DNA of 64,000 nt from Aquimarina sp. BL5 (lineage in GTDB: Bacteria; Bacteroidota; Bacteroidia; Flavobacteriales; Flavobacteriaceae), in the NCBI RefSeq assembly GCF_003443675.1, contig NZ_CP031963.1, positions 1-64,000 on the forward strand, read 5' to 3'. Made by a program: the position numbers and the translations under genes. The notes beneath the pieces are model-generated. The model was given only the letters and a program-made list of their open reading frames with translations, was not told where the DNA came from and searched no databases. Shown here piece by piece: positions 27,422 to 36,529 of this stretch (position 1 is its first letter; every line of letters starts with the position of its first letter).

Positions 27422-27850
27422 ATGAACATATCTAGAATTCTTATTATCACATTGATATTTATAACAGGTTTAGCCAATGCCCAAAGCGAAATTATTGGTA
27501 AATGGAAAACCATCGATGACAATACAGGAGAGGCCAAGTCAATCGTAGTGATTTATAAGAAAGGAAGTAAAATATATGGTAAAATTGACCGGATTTTAAA
27601 AGAATCTGATCGTGATAAGTTATGTAAAGAATGCGAAGGCGAGGATTATAATAAGCCAATAGAAGGAATGGTAATTCTCAAAGGTTTGCAAAAAGATGGA
27701 AATGAATATGAAGATGGAACCATTATGGATCCTGAAAACGGGAAAGTTTATAAATGTAAAATTTGGGTAGACGAGGATGATCCTAATGTGTTGAATGTTA
27801 GAGGGTACATTGCGTTTTTGTTTAGAACTCAGAAATGGATTAAAGCATAG
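27422..27850 (+). CDS. DUF2147 family exported protein
   Basis: The 142-residue protein has a signal peptide (MNISRILIITLIFITGLANAQ). The DUF2147 pattern follows: IIGKWKTIDDNTGEAKSIV, YGKIDRILKES, MVILKGLQKDG, TIMDPENGKVYKCKIW and VRGYIAFLFRTQKW. The family is a lipocalin-like beta barrel in the periplasm with unknown ligand. Its position between chalcone-isomerase-like genes hints at a shared role in handling small hydrophobic molecules, which is inference. Confidence 0.85.
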   Translation: MNISRILIITLIFITGLANAQSEIIGKWKTIDDNTGEAKSIVVIYKKGSKIYGKIDRILKESDRDKLCKECEGEDYNKPIEGMVILKGLQKDGNEYEDGTIMDPENGKVYKCKIWVDEDDPNVLNVRGYIAFLFRTQKWIKA

Positions 27851-27954
27851 TATTTTTATGTAAAATTTCTTTTTAAAGAAAATTTTAACATTTCATTTTG
27901 TTAGTTTTTTGAAAAATACAGAACTAAGCTTTTGTAACAATTAAAAACTATATC

Positions 27955-28521
27955 ATGAAAAAAATAATTACCCTATCTATCTTATTAGTCGTAACGACTA
28001 TGGGAACAGCCCAAATTAGAGTTGGAGACGCAGTAGTTCCATATAAAGTAACATTTGAAGGAGAAGAGCTAACCCTTAACGGAGCTGGTGTTCGAAAAGT
28101 ATTACGAGTTGAAACGTATTCTGGAGCATTATATACTATGAATAAGTATACTGATGATAGAAAGGTTCTAGATGCAGACGAAAGTATGTCTATCCGATTA
28201 GTTATCAATTCTAAGAAAGTGACTAATAAAAGAATGCAAAAGGTATTTAGAAAAGGTTTCGATGATGCAATGTTTGGCAATACTCAGAGTCTAGATGCAA
28301 GGATTGATAAGTTTTTAGAGTTGTTTGGAAGTAGTACTCAAATTAATGACTTTTTTGATCTGGTATATATAAAAGGAAAAGGAATAAGAACCTTTAAGAA
28401 TGGTGAAGAGATTGGGTATATAGAAGGAAGAGATTTTAAATATGCATTGTTTAAGATTTGGTTAGGGGATGAGCCTGCTTGTAAGCTAATTAAAGGAGGA
28501 ATGCTAGGACAGAACGGATAA
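27955..28521 (+). CDS. Chalcone-isomerase-like exported protein, copy 3
   Basis: The 188-residue protein has a signal peptide (MKKIITLSILLVVTTMGTAQ), then IRVGDAVVPYKVTFEGEEL, GAGVRKVLRVETYSGALY and EGRDFKYALFKIWLGDEPA, nearly the same end as copy 2. Copies 2 and 3 are therefore a recent duplication, with the DUF2147 gene between them. A perfect palindromic terminator follows. Confidence 0.8.
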   Translation: MKKIITLSILLVVTTMGTAQIRVGDAVVPYKVTFEGEELTLNGAGVRKVLRVETYSGALYTMNKYTDDRKVLDADESMSIRLVINSKKVTNKRMQKVFRKGFDDAMFGNTQSLDARIDKFLELFGSSTQINDFFDLVYIKGKGIRTFKNGEEIGYIEGRDFKYALFKIWLGDEPACKLIKGGMLGQNG

Positions 28522-28542
28522 ATAAAATAACCCCAAAATAAA

Positions 28543-28577
28543 CAAAAGCCTGATCAATTGATCAGGCTTTTGTTGTA
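28543..28577. terminator. Perfectly palindromic terminator
   Basis: CAAAAGCCTGATCAA (28543-28557) and its exact reverse complement directly abut, giving a 15-bp stem, with a T-rich tail. It ends the chalcone-isomerase-like copy 3 transcript. Confidence 0.8.
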
Positions 28578-28608
28578 TGTAATAGGGTTAAAGGTGTATT
28601 TTTGTTAT

Positions 28609-28766
28609 ACCAATTATAATGTAAAATGAGCTTCAAAAGACAAAGTTGCTTTCTTTTTATAAGCCACCGTGATTGTTTTTCCATAGCAGCGCTATAAAAA
28701 TAAGAACAAGAAAGTCTAAAAATGAAAAGAATGAGTCTGACTAGCGTATTTTACATTATAATTGGT
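28609..28766. mobile_element. MITE-like element of 158 bp upstream of priA
   Basis: The ends are perfect 19-bp inverted repeats: ACCAATTATAATGTAAAAT at 28609-28627 and its reverse complement at 28748-28766. The 120 bases between hold no gene. Flanking GTTAT and GTTAG are similar but not an exact duplication. Size, AT-rich terminal repeats and lack of coding capacity fit a miniature inverted-repeat element. It ends 20 bases before the priA start, so priA may be transcribed from within it. Confidence 0.65.
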
Positions 28767-28786
28767 GTTAGAATCAAAATGTATCG

Positions 28787-31240
28787 ATGACGTATTTTAT
28801 AGATGTAATCCTTCCTATTCCTCTTGATAAAGAGTTTACGTATAGTATTAATGAAAATGAGGCTCATTTCTTAAAATCAGGAATGCGAGTTGCTGTACAA
28901 TTTGGTAAAAGCAAAGTGTATGCAGCATTGGTTACGAAAATACATCAAATAGCGCCTCAGGTATACGAAGCTAAAGAAATAGAGCATATTTTAGATGAAA
29001 CTCCTATAGTTACAATACATCAATTGGAACTATGGTCTTGGATCTCTCAATATTATATGTGTTCAAAAGGAGAGGTAATGCGAGCAGCACTCCCAAGTGC
29101 GTTTTTATTAGAGAGCGAAACAATTATTCTAAGAAATGACGATGCTTCGATTGATGAAAGCTTATTGAAAGATGATGAGTTTCTGCTGTTTGAAGCACTC
29201 CAGCATCAAAGTTTACTGCGTATACAGGAAGTAATGGATATTATTGGAAAGAAAAGCGTACTTCCTCTGATTAAAAGATTAATAGAAAAACAAGTAATTA
29301 CGGTTCAAGAAGAGATTTATGAACAATATAAGCCAAAGCTTGTAAGATACGTTAAACTACAATCAGAATATACAACAGAAGAAGGTCTACAATCGTTATT
29401 AGACTCATTGACTCGTGCTCCTAAGCAAAGAGGTATATTAATGCATTTGTTTATGCTACAGGCAAAAAGTAAGAATGCAATCAAAGTCAGTGAGCTTGTA
29501 AAAGCTGCAAACAGCAATTCAGGAGTTATTAAAGTATTAATAGATAAAAATATATTAGAAGAGTATCATTTACAGACAGATAGAGTTCAATATGAGCAAG
29601 ATTCAGTCAATGCTACTAAAGCATTAAATACGTACCAAGAGCAAGCTTTAAAAGAGGTTAAACAAACTCTTGTGGAAAAGGATGTTTGTTTACTTCATGG
29701 AGTAACTTCATCAGGAAAGACAGAAGTGTATGTGAAATTGATCGAAGATGAATTACAAAAAGGAAAACAAGTTCTGTATTTGCTACCAGAGATTGCTTTA
29801 ACCACACAATTAATAACAAGGTTAAGAGAATATTTTGGAGAGAAATTAGCGGTCTATCATTCTAAATATTCTGTAAATGAGAGAGTAGAAGCCTGGAATA
29901 ATGTAAAAGGTGCTAAGTCTAAAGCTCAAATTGTTATTGGAGCCAGATCTTCAATTTTTCTTCCTTTTACCAATCTAGGATTAATTATTATAGATGAAGA
30001 ACACGAGAGTTCATTTAAACAATACGATCCAGCACCTAGATATCATGCTAGAGATACGGCTGTGGTTTTGTCTAATATGTTTAAGGCGAAAGTAATATTA
30101 GGATCTGCTACACCAGCATTAGAGTCATATTATAATGCGAAGCAGGAGAAATATGGGTTGGTAGAATTAACCAGACGATATGGAGATGTGTTAATGCCAG
30201 ATATAAATTTGGTAGATTTAAAGACCAAATACAAAAAAAAGGAAATGACGGGCCATTTTAGTGATACACTATTAATGGCTATTCAGGAGGCATTAAAAGA
30301 ACAAGAACAAGTTATTTTGTTCCAAAATAGAAGAGGATATTCTCCTGTAGTAGAATGTAATACTTGTGGGCACTCACCTCAGTGTCCTAATTGTGATGTT
30401 AGTCTTACTTATCATAATTACCGTAATCAGTTGCGCTGTCATTATTGTGGGTATCATATAGCGATGTTACAGAAATGTATGGCGTGCGATAGTCATGAGT
30501 TGTCTACCAAAGGCTTTGGAACGGAACAAATAGAGAATGAACTCAAAGAGTTATTTCCTGATCACGATATTGGTAGAATGGACCAGGATACTACGAGAGG
30601 AAAACATGGGTATGAAAAAATAATAAATAAATTTGAAGAAGGAGAAATAGATATTCTTGTTGGAACACAGATGTTAACTAAGGGGTTAGATTTTAGAAAT
30701 GTTACTTTGGTTGGAATTATGAACGCTGATAATCTTCTTAATTTTCCAGATTTTAGAGCACATGAACGTAGCTTTCAATTAATGCAACAAGTGGCAGGTA
30801 GAGCAGGGAGAACAAGTAAAAGAGGAAAAGTATTGATTCAAACCTATAATCCATTTCATCAAATTCTTCAGCAAGTATCAGTCAATGATTATACTGCTAT
30901 GTATAAGGATCAGATAGAGGATCGATATCAATATAAGTATCCTCCTTTTTATCGCATTATTAAGATTACAGGTCGTCATAAAGATTATAATAAAGTCAAT
31001 GAAGCTACGATGTGGTTAGCAAAATCATTAGCGATAACTTTTAAAGAAAATGTTCTAGGGCCAGAATTTCCACCTATCTCGAGAATAAGAAATCAGTATA
31101 ATAAGAATATCTTAATAAAAATACCCCATGGGCAATCGCTAAAGAAAACGAAAGAGGTTATCAAAAAAGTACAAAGCTCTTTTAAAAGTATTAAAGAATT
31201 TTCTGGAGTAAGAATTATAATTAATGTAGATAATTATTAA
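28787..31240 (+). CDS. priA: Primosomal replication restart helicase PriA
   Basis: The 817-residue protein has the N-terminal PriA DNA-binding domain (FIDVILPIPLDKEFTYSI), Walker A GVTSSGKTEVY, DEEHESSFKQ as Walker B, and two zinc-binding cysteine clusters (CNTCGHSPQCPNCD and CHYCGYH...CMACD). The helicase C-terminal part has GTQMLTKGLDF and VAGRAGR. PriA reloads the replisome at stalled forks. The length is in the usual bacterial range of 730-830 aa. The ATG stands 20 bases after the MITE-like element. Confidence 0.95.
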   Translation: MTYFIDVILPIPLDKEFTYSINENEAHFLKSGMRVAVQFGKSKVYAALVTKIHQIAPQVYEAKEIEHILDETPIVTIHQLELWSWISQYYMCSKGEVMRAALPSAFLLESETIILRNDDASIDESLLKDDEFLLFEALQHQSLLRIQEVMDIIGKKSVLPLIKRLIEKQVITVQEEIYEQYKPKLVRYVKLQSEYTTEEGLQSLLDSLTRAPKQRGILMHLFMLQAKSKNAIKVSELVKAANSNSGVIKVLIDKNILEEYHLQTDRVQYEQDSVNATKALNTYQEQALKEVKQTLVEKDVCLLHGVTSSGKTEVYVKLIEDELQKGKQVLYLLPEIALTTQLITRLREYFGEKLAVYHSKYSVNERVEAWNNVKGAKSKAQIVIGARSSIFLPFTNLGLIIIDEEHESSFKQYDPAPRYHARDTAVVLSNMFKAKVILGSATPALESYYNAKQEKYGLVELTRRYGDVLMPDINLVDLKTKYKKKEMTGHFSDTLLMAIQEALKEQEQVILFQNRRGYSPVVECNTCGHSPQCPNCDVSLTYHNYRNQLRCHYCGYHIAMLQKCMACDSHELSTKGFGTEQIENELKELFPDHDIGRMDQDTTRGKHGYEKIINKFEEGEIDILVGTQMLTKGLDFRNVTLVGIMNADNLLNFPDFRAHERSFQLMQQVAGRAGRTSKRGKVLIQTYNPFHQILQQVSVNDYTAMYKDQIEDRYQYKYPPFYRIIKITGRHKDYNKVNEATMWLAKSLAITFKENVLGPEFPPISRIRNQYNKNILIKIPHGQSLKKTKEVIKKVQSSFKSIKEFSGVRIIINVDNY

Positions 31241-31315
31241 TTCGTTTTTATAAGTATATTTAGCATTCATCATTTATTAGCTAATAATTTTTTAGTACGA
31301 AGTTAAAATCCTTTT

Positions 31316-31834
31316 ATGAAAGAAAATAGTACTCTTAGTAAAGAGGCAAGAGGAGAAAATGTGATCAACCTTGATCGAACTACTATTTCCAATAAAAGTT
31401 TAAACAATTATGAAAATAAGAAACCCTTATCCTTCTTTTTTATAACATTATGTGTTTTAACCATTCTAGGATCCTTATTTGTAATAATAAGAGGTTTTTG
31501 GTATCAATTATTTTCAGGTATTTGGTATGATCAAAATACAATATTGTATGAGGAGTATTATAGAGGTTGGCTCTATATTATTTCGGGTATTGGAACTTTG
31601 ATTGGTGCAATTATTATGGTTGGTAAAAGAAAAAAGATAGGACTTTATGTATATACTGCAAATCAAATAATGTATATCATAACTATAGCTATAGCAGCAT
31701 CTTCTTATACTGATATTAAATATTTAGGTGATGTAAGTGAGCTTGCTTTTATTATTTCAATCTTATTTCTAGTTCCTGCTATTTTATTTTTGATTTTTTA
31801 TTGGTTGAATGCTACCCAAAAGTATTTACACTAA
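31316..31834 (+). CDS. Four-TM membrane protein of unknown function
   Basis: The 172 residues begin with a charged cytoplasmic tail of about 35 residues. Four hydrophobic helices follow (about 37-58, 85-103, 110-132 and 142-166), and the protein ends in the polar NATQKYLH. The last helix contains FLVPAILFLIFYWLNA. No named family is recognised. It stands alone between priA and the LytTR gene. Confidence 0.65.
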   Translation: MKENSTLSKEARGENVINLDRTTISNKSLNNYENKKPLSFFFITLCVLTILGSLFVIIRGFWYQLFSGIWYDQNTILYEEYYRGWLYIISGIGTLIGAIIMVGKRKKIGLYVYTANQIMYIITIAIAASSYTDIKYLGDVSELAFIISILFLVPAILFLIFYWLNATQKYLH

Positions 31835-32008
31835 GAAGGTCTTACATTAGAAAACTTTAGTATTTATAAAGTCGCAAAGTTTCTGATATTAGGTCTTTAC
31901 GTTATGATACTGTTATTGCTAAATATATAGGTGAGTTGATGATTGTAATTCGATTGTTTCCAGATTAAAGGAAAACAGTCTAAATTTGATGAAGAATGTA
32001 TTAAAAAC

Positions 32009-32043
32009 AAAAAATCCCACTTCAGAAAAAAGGGGGATTTTTA
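32009..32043. terminator. Terminator hairpin downstream of the LytTR regulator
   Basis: AAAATCCC pairs with GGGATTTT, extended by CTT/AAG with one mismatch. A run before and T run after allow use from both directions. Confidence 0.65.
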
Positions 32044-32062
32044 ATTTATCAGTAGTATTCTT

Positions 32063-32776
32063 TTATCCGCTTAAGGCTTCTATTAAAGAATGTTTTTTAT
32101 GTCTACTTAAAGGAATCTTCTCGTCAGCAATCTCTATGTTACGACTGTTATAGCGTTCTACTTTATCAAGATTTACGATATAAGATTTATGTATTCTTAG
32201 AAAACGATCACTAGGAAGTTCAGCTTCAAAGGATTTCATTGTTGCTAATACTACTATAGGATCACCATCTTCCATTATTAATTTTACGTAATCACCTAAA
32301 GCTTCAACATACTTTAATTGACTTAAAAATATTTTACGTTTTTTGAGATTACTTTTTACAAAAATATAATCATCATCTTCTAGAGAGGCTTGTTCAGAAT
32401 TTAGACGAGACATACTTAATGCTTTTTCTACTGCTGCATTAAATCGATCTTTCTTAAGAGGTTTTCTTAAATAGTCAATTGCATCGTAATCAAAAGCTTT
32501 AAAAGCATATTTGGTTTTTCCAGTAACAAAAATGATATGAGGTTTATTTTCCAGATCATCCAAAAGATCAAATCCAGTAAGGATAGGCATTTCGATATCT
32601 AGAAATAATAAATCAACAGGAGTATCTAATAATCCGTTTTTTGTCTCAATAGCATTGTTCCACTCAGCCACCAATTCCAGTGATGAATGTTCATCTATTA
32701 ATTTAACAATAGCCAGTCTTTGCAGACGGGAATCGTCCACTACTGCACATTTTAATTGAGATTGTTCCACTTGCAT
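32063..32776 (-). CDS. LytTR-family response regulator
   Basis: The 237-residue protein has a receiver domain (VVDDSRLQR, phosphoacceptor Asp60 in LFLDIEMP, Lys in LRKPLKKD) and a C-terminal LytTR DNA-binding domain (IFVKSNLKKRKIFLSQLKYVEALGDYVKLI, FLRIHKSYIVNLDKVERY). The partner kinase, usually of the LytS/histidine kinase_5 type, is not adjacent. It is divergent from the rpsF operon. Confidence 0.92.
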   Translation of the reverse strand: MQVEQSQLKCAVVDDSRLQRLAIVKLIDEHSSLELVAEWNNAIETKNGLLDTPVDLLFLDIEMPILTGFDLLDDLENKPHIIFVTGKTKYAFKAFDYDAIDYLRKPLKKDRFNAAVEKALSMSRLNSEQASLEDDDYIFVKSNLKKRKIFLSQLKYVEALGDYVKLIMEDGDPIVVLATMKSFEAELPSDRFLRIHKSYIVNLDKVERYNSRNIEIADEKIPLSRHKKHSLIEALSG

Positions 32777-32876
32777 AGGTTAATATTCTATACAATATTA
32801 ATGAATATATATTATTTCCACAAACATTTTACGCTTTTTATCGATAAAAGATGTGTTTCGTCGAAGTGCTTTTTTG

Positions 32877-32907
32877 TTTGAAAATCAAAAAAATAGTGTT
32901 ACTTTTG
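32877..32907 (+). promoter_or_regulatory. Promoter of the rpsF-rpsR-rplI operon
   Basis: TTTG at 32877-32880 and TACTTTTG at 32900-32907 are separated by exactly 19 bases, a textbook Bacteroidota housekeeping promoter. It places transcription start near 32914, just before the ATG at 32937, and rules out the longer open frame from 32853. Confidence 0.85.
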
Positions 32908-32936
32908 CAGCCAATTTAATTAAAAATAGATTTTTT

Positions 32937-33275
32937 ATGAATCATTATGAAACTGTTTTCATCTTGAATCCCGTTTTATCTGAAGAACAGATAAAGGAAA
33001 CAGTTAAGAAATACGAAGACATTCTTGTTTCTAACGGTGCCAAGATGATATCCAAAGAAGACTGGGGGCTTAAAAAGCTTGCTTACGCAATCCAGCACAA
33101 AAAAAGTGGTTTTTATCACATGTTTGAGTACACTGTACCAGGAGAGGCTATCAACACAGTAGAAGTTGAGTTTAGAAGAGACGAAAGAATAATGCGTTAT
33201 CTTACCGTTCGTTTAGACAAGTATGCAATTGCTTGGGCTGAAAAGAGAAGAAATAGAAACAAACAAAAAGCTTAA
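32937..33275 (+). CDS. rpsF: Small ribosomal subunit protein bS6
   Basis: From ATG 32937 the protein has 112 residues: [20 protein letters not shown] and the C-terminal [19 protein letters not shown] are typical of bS6, which pairs with bS18 on the 30S platform. It is the first gene of the S6-S18-L9 operon; the next gene starts two bases after its stop. The upstream promoter fixes the start. Confidence 0.97.
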   Translation: MNHYETVFILNPVLSEEQIKETVKKYEDILVSNGAKMISKEDWGLKKLAYAIQHKKSGFYHMFEYTVPGEAINTVEVEFRRDERIMRYLTVRLDKYAIAWAEKRRNRNKQKA

Positions 33276-33277
33276 TT

Positions 33278-33574
33278 ATGTCATCTATAGAACAACAAGC
33301 TAAAGGAAAAAAAGATGGAGAGATTAGATATCTTACTCCATTAAATATAGATACTACAAAAACAAAGAAGTATTGCCGTTTCAAAAAATCAGGAATTAAG
33401 TATATCGATTACAAAGATCCAGATTTCTTAATGGCTTTCGTAAATGAGCAAGGTAAATTGTTACCTCGTCGTCTTACGGGAACTTCTTTAAAATATCAAC
33501 GTAAAGTAAGTGTTGCTGTAAAAAGAGCTAGACATTTAGCATTAATGCCATACGTTGGTGATTTATTAAAATAA
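33278..33574 (+). CDS. rpsR: Small ribosomal subunit protein bS18
   Basis: The 98-residue protein has the bS18 core ([50 protein letters not shown]). It binds 16S rRNA with bS6. Bacteroidota bS18 carries a short N-terminal extension, as here. It lies between rpsF and rplI with gaps of 2 and 16 bases. Confidence 0.97.
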   Translation: MSSIEQQAKGKKDGEIRYLTPLNIDTTKTKKYCRFKKSGIKYIDYKDPDFLMAFVNEQGKLLPRRLTGTSLKYQRKVSVAVKRARHLALMPYVGDLLK

Positions 33575-33590
33575 AATTCGTCATAACATT

Positions 33591-34043
33591 ATGGAACTTA
33601 TATTAAAGAAAGACGTTGAGAATCTAGGATTCGCAGACGATGTAGTAGAGGTGAAGAACGGTTATGGACGTAACTTTTTGATTCCTGGAGGTTTAGCTGT
33701 ATTGGCAACTCCATCTGCTAAGAAAGTATTACAAGAAACGTTAAAACAACGTGCTTTTAAAGAGAAGAAGGAAATCGAAGATGCTGAGAAAATAGCTAAG
33801 AAGATTACTGGATTCGAAATTAAGATTGCAGCTAAGGTAGGATCTGGAGATAAATTATTCGGTTCTGTTTCTAATGCTGATGTTTCTGAAGCTATGGCAA
33901 AAGAAGGTGTAGAGTTAGAAAAGAAGTTTATTACTGTACCAGGAGGAACTATCAAACGTTTAGGTCAGTATGAAGCATCTGTTCGTTTACACAGAGCAGT
34001 AATTGTTCCTGTTGCTTTTGAAATAGTAGCTCAGGCTAAATAA
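33591..34043 (+). CDS. rplI: Large ribosomal subunit protein bL9
   Basis: The 150-residue protein starts MELILKKDVENLGFADDVVEV and has the conserved VKNGYGRNFLIPGGLA. A long connecting helix (KQRAFKEKKEIEDAEKIAKKI) and C-terminal domain follow. It is the last gene of the operon and is followed by a strong terminator. Confidence 0.97.
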   Translation: MELILKKDVENLGFADDVVEVKNGYGRNFLIPGGLAVLATPSAKKVLQETLKQRAFKEKKEIEDAEKIAKKITGFEIKIAAKVGSGDKLFGSVSNADVSEAMAKEGVELEKKFITVPGGTIKRLGQYEASVRLHRAVIVPVAFEIVAQAK

Positions 34044-34087
34044 TTTTATCCTATAATCAGTTAATAACTAGTTTATAAGAATATAGA

Positions 34088-34114
34088 AAACCGCTCATTT
34101 GAGCGGTTTTTTTG
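34088..34114 (+). terminator. Terminator of the rpsF-rpsR-rplI operon
   Basis: AAACCGCTCA and TGAGCGGTTT form a 10-bp stem with a two-base loop (TT), followed by seven T. Confidence 0.9.
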
Positions 34115-34196
34115 ACTTTAGCCTGGATTCTAGGTGACAAGCACAGGTTGGGCTTAGGTATACTTTTAACTAGATAACTAGGTTTTAATAGATTCG

Positions 34197-34234
34197 AAAA
34201 ATCCGTTCTTAATTTATTAGGAGCGGATTTTTCT
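34197..34234. terminator. Second terminator-like hairpin after rplI
   Basis: AAAATCCGTTC pairs with GAGCGGATTTT (one G:T position) around an AT-rich loop, with flanking A and T runs. It may be a remnant of a lost gene or a backup terminator. Confidence 0.5.
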
Positions 34235-34256
34235 GTAATAAAAGATTTTGTTTTTG

Positions 34257-34290
34257 AAAGCTTCCTCCAAAAAAGGAGGCAGTTTTTTTT
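34257..34290. terminator. Third terminator-like hairpin after rplI
   Basis: CTTCCTCC pairs with GGAGGCAG around AAAAAA and is followed by eight T. No gene lies between this hairpin and the two before it. Confidence 0.6.
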
Positions 34291-34333
34291 AAACATACTT
34301 AGCACACTTATATAGTGATTATTGATTTATGCT

Positions 34334-34341
34334 TATTTTTG
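34334..34341 (+). promoter_or_regulatory. -7 box of the DUF6495 gene
   Basis: TATTTTTG matches TAnnTTTG. It lies 22 bases before the ATG at 34363 and within the longer open frame, supporting that ATG as the start. Confidence 0.55.
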
Positions 34342-34362
34342 CACCCAATTTTACCAGAAAAG

Positions 34363-34845
34363 ATGAAATATCAAAGGCTTACCAAAGAACAATTAGAAGA
34401 ATTACACCAGGAATTTATTAATTTTCTGGCTACACAATCTATTACTGCAGATGAATGGAGTGAGATTAAAGAAAACAAACCTGAAGTAGCAGAAGAAGAA
34501 CTAGACATCTTTAGTGATTTAGTTTGGGAAGGAGTATTAAGTAACGCCCAATTTCTAGAACACTTTTCTAAAGATCAAATACATCTTTTTTATCTGGGTG
34601 AAACCGAAATGAATCTAATAGCGATAAAGGTAAATGTTCCTGATATCGACATTACAACTCAGGAGGGGTACGATTGGTTAAGAAATAACCTATTAGACGA
34701 CCAGGTGGCTTTTTATAATGCTAATAAGGATTATAGTGAAGATCCTAATATGGATAAGTTTAAGCTTATTTTACAAGGAGCAAATATCACCAAAGGTGAA
34801 TTGTATCAGTATTTTGAAAAACTGGTAGAGAATAAAAACAACTAG
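34363..34845 (+). CDS. DUF6495 family protein
   Basis: From ATG 34363 the product has 160 residues, very acidic and soluble, beginning MKYQRLTKEQLEELHQEF, with KPEVAEEELDIFSDLVWEG in the middle. This is the pattern of the Bacteroidota-specific DUF6495 family, whose role is unknown. It has no signal peptide, so it should be cytoplasmic. It is a single gene behind its own promoter. Confidence 0.75.
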   Translation: MKYQRLTKEQLEELHQEFINFLATQSITADEWSEIKENKPEVAEEELDIFSDLVWEGVLSNAQFLEHFSKDQIHLFYLGETEMNLIAIKVNVPDIDITTQEGYDWLRNNLLDDQVAFYNANKDYSEDPNMDKFKLILQGANITKGELYQYFEKLVENKNN

Positions 34846-35047
34846 TATTCTTTATTTTTTAGTTTTAGTAAGCAATTGTTTTAAACCTTTGTCAGATAGG
34901 ATATGGCCATTGAAAAGAGCGCCAATATTTAGTAGATATGTGTTTTATTTAGGTTAACTTATTACGTTTTGAAATTATCTTACGTAAAAGATTACTTATG
35001 TAAGGTGTTGGTAGTTTTAAAATTAATTTTATTCATTTCACTATTCA

Positions 35048-35066
35048 CCCTGAGTTTGTCGAAGGG
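35048..35066. repeat. Dispersed short repeat (CCCTGAG...GAAGGG)
   Basis: CCCTGAGTTTGTCGAAGGG is a short imperfect palindrome of a kind scattered between genes in many bacterial genomes. A relative (CTCCGACAGGCTCAGTGTG) lies near 60300. Confidence 0.5.
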
Positions 35067-35070
35067 TTTA

Positions 35071-36312
35071 CTACTCATACCTCAATGATTCTATAGGATC
35101 TTGTCTGGCAGCTTTTACTGCTGGATATGATCCGGAAACCACAGCTGTCAAAAAAGAAGTAACAACCGCTGCAAAAATAGCCAACCAAGGGATGCTAAAT
35201 TCAAAACCAGAAACGGCAACTATAATTGCTCCAATGGTTATACCTAGTATAATACCAACTATACCGCCAATTTGACCTATAATTACGGTTTCCATAAAGA
35301 ATTGACTCGATATTGTGTTCTTTTTGGCACCAAGTGCTTTGCGAACACCAATCTCTCTGGTTCGTTCTGTTACAGAAACGAGCATAATGTTCATTAGCGC
35401 GATAGAAGACCCAAAAATGGTAATGATACTAATAATCCATGCGGCCCAATAGAGATAAGAAGTAATGCTAGAGATACGGTTTAGTAGGTCGTCACTGCGT
35501 TCTAAACCAAAATCATTTTCTTCTACAGGGTTTAAACCCCTTATTTTTCTGAAAGTTATAATTGCTTCGTCTTGTGCACCTTCTAAGAATTGCTTGTCAT
35601 CGACTTTTACGCTGATATTATAATTTATACTTGGTAAAGTATAAATAGAACGAGCAACTTGTAGAGGTATTAGCACCTTAAGATCTTGATTATCTCTGAA
35701 GGTAGCTCCTTTACTTTCTAGGACACCAATAACTTTAAACTTAACGCCTCTAATGCTAATGGTTTTGTTGATAGGATCGGTGTCTTTAAAAATATTCTTT
35801 TTAAAATCTGATCCGATTAAACATACATTATTGTTATTTTCGATATCAAAAAAAGTGAAACTTCTTCCGAATTCGACTTCAGTTCCTGTATTCTCTAAAT
35901 AGTTTTCATTAACTCCTACTACGGATGCTTCAGGATCCGTCTTTTCATTTTCGAATTTAACTTCGGCATTTCGTGTTCCTGTAAAAGAAACAGAAGTTTT
36001 AGAAAATGGATATTGAAACTTTTCTTTAAACTGTCTTACATTACGATAACTAATAATAGGGTTTATTTTTTCTCTTTCACCACTTCCACCACGTCTTGTA
36101 GTGAATTCATAACGTTGAATGTTAAAGGTGTTAGAGCCCATAGAAGCAAAGTCACCTGTAATGGTGTTTTCTAAAGCTCCCAGAAATGTTAGGATACCAA
36201 CTAAGGCAGTAATACCAATGGCTATAATCAAAACGGTAAGAATTGTACGTAAAAGCTGCCCTTTTATAGAATCTAATGCAATACGGATATTCTCTCGAAA
36301 AAGTGAAAACAT
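35071..36312 (-). CDS. ABC transporter permease, MacB/FtsX type
   Basis: The 413-residue protein has an N-terminal TM helix (residues about 21-43), a periplasmic MacB_PCD domain of about 230 residues (FNIQRYEFTTRRGG, VVGVNENYLENTGTEVEFGR), and three C-terminal TM helices of the FtsX domain with TERTREIGVRKALGA and the tail YPAVKAARQDPIESLRYE. It should work with an ATPase and a membrane-fusion protein to move lipoproteins or small molecules across the envelope, but neither partner is adjacent. Confidence 0.9.
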   Translation of the reverse strand: MFSLFRENIRIALDSIKGQLLRTILTVLIIAIGITALVGILTFLGALENTITGDFASMGSNTFNIQRYEFTTRRGGSGEREKINPIISYRNVRQFKEKFQYPFSKTSVSFTGTRNAEVKFENEKTDPEASVVGVNENYLENTGTEVEFGRSFTFFDIENNNNVCLIGSDFKKNIFKDTDPINKTISIRGVKFKVIGVLESKGATFRDNQDLKVLIPLQVARSIYTLPSINYNISVKVDDKQFLEGAQDEAIITFRKIRGLNPVEENDFGLERSDDLLNRISSITSYLYWAAWIISIITIFGSSIALMNIMLVSVTERTREIGVRKALGAKKNTISSQFFMETVIIGQIGGIVGIILGITIGAIIVAVSGFEFSIPWLAIFAAVVTSFLTAVVSGSYPAVKAARQDPIESLRYE

Positions 36313-36529
36313 AGTGGGTAAATTAGTATCATTTGCAGTATAAGACTACAAAACGAGGTTAAAGTTACTCAAAAAAGTAAATTTTCTGGATATAAGTAAA
36401 ACTCTTTATGGTTTTCGTGTAAAATTTTAAAGCTTTTTAAGATATTTACAACCTTTAAGAAATGATAGTTATTGGTGCAGATAATAATCAAACATTCTCT
36501 GTCTAGCAAAATATATAGAAAAAACATAC

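Noticed and set aside
32853..32936. N-terminal extension of bS6
   Set aside because: A perfect promoter lies inside it and the family starts at [10 protein letters not shown].
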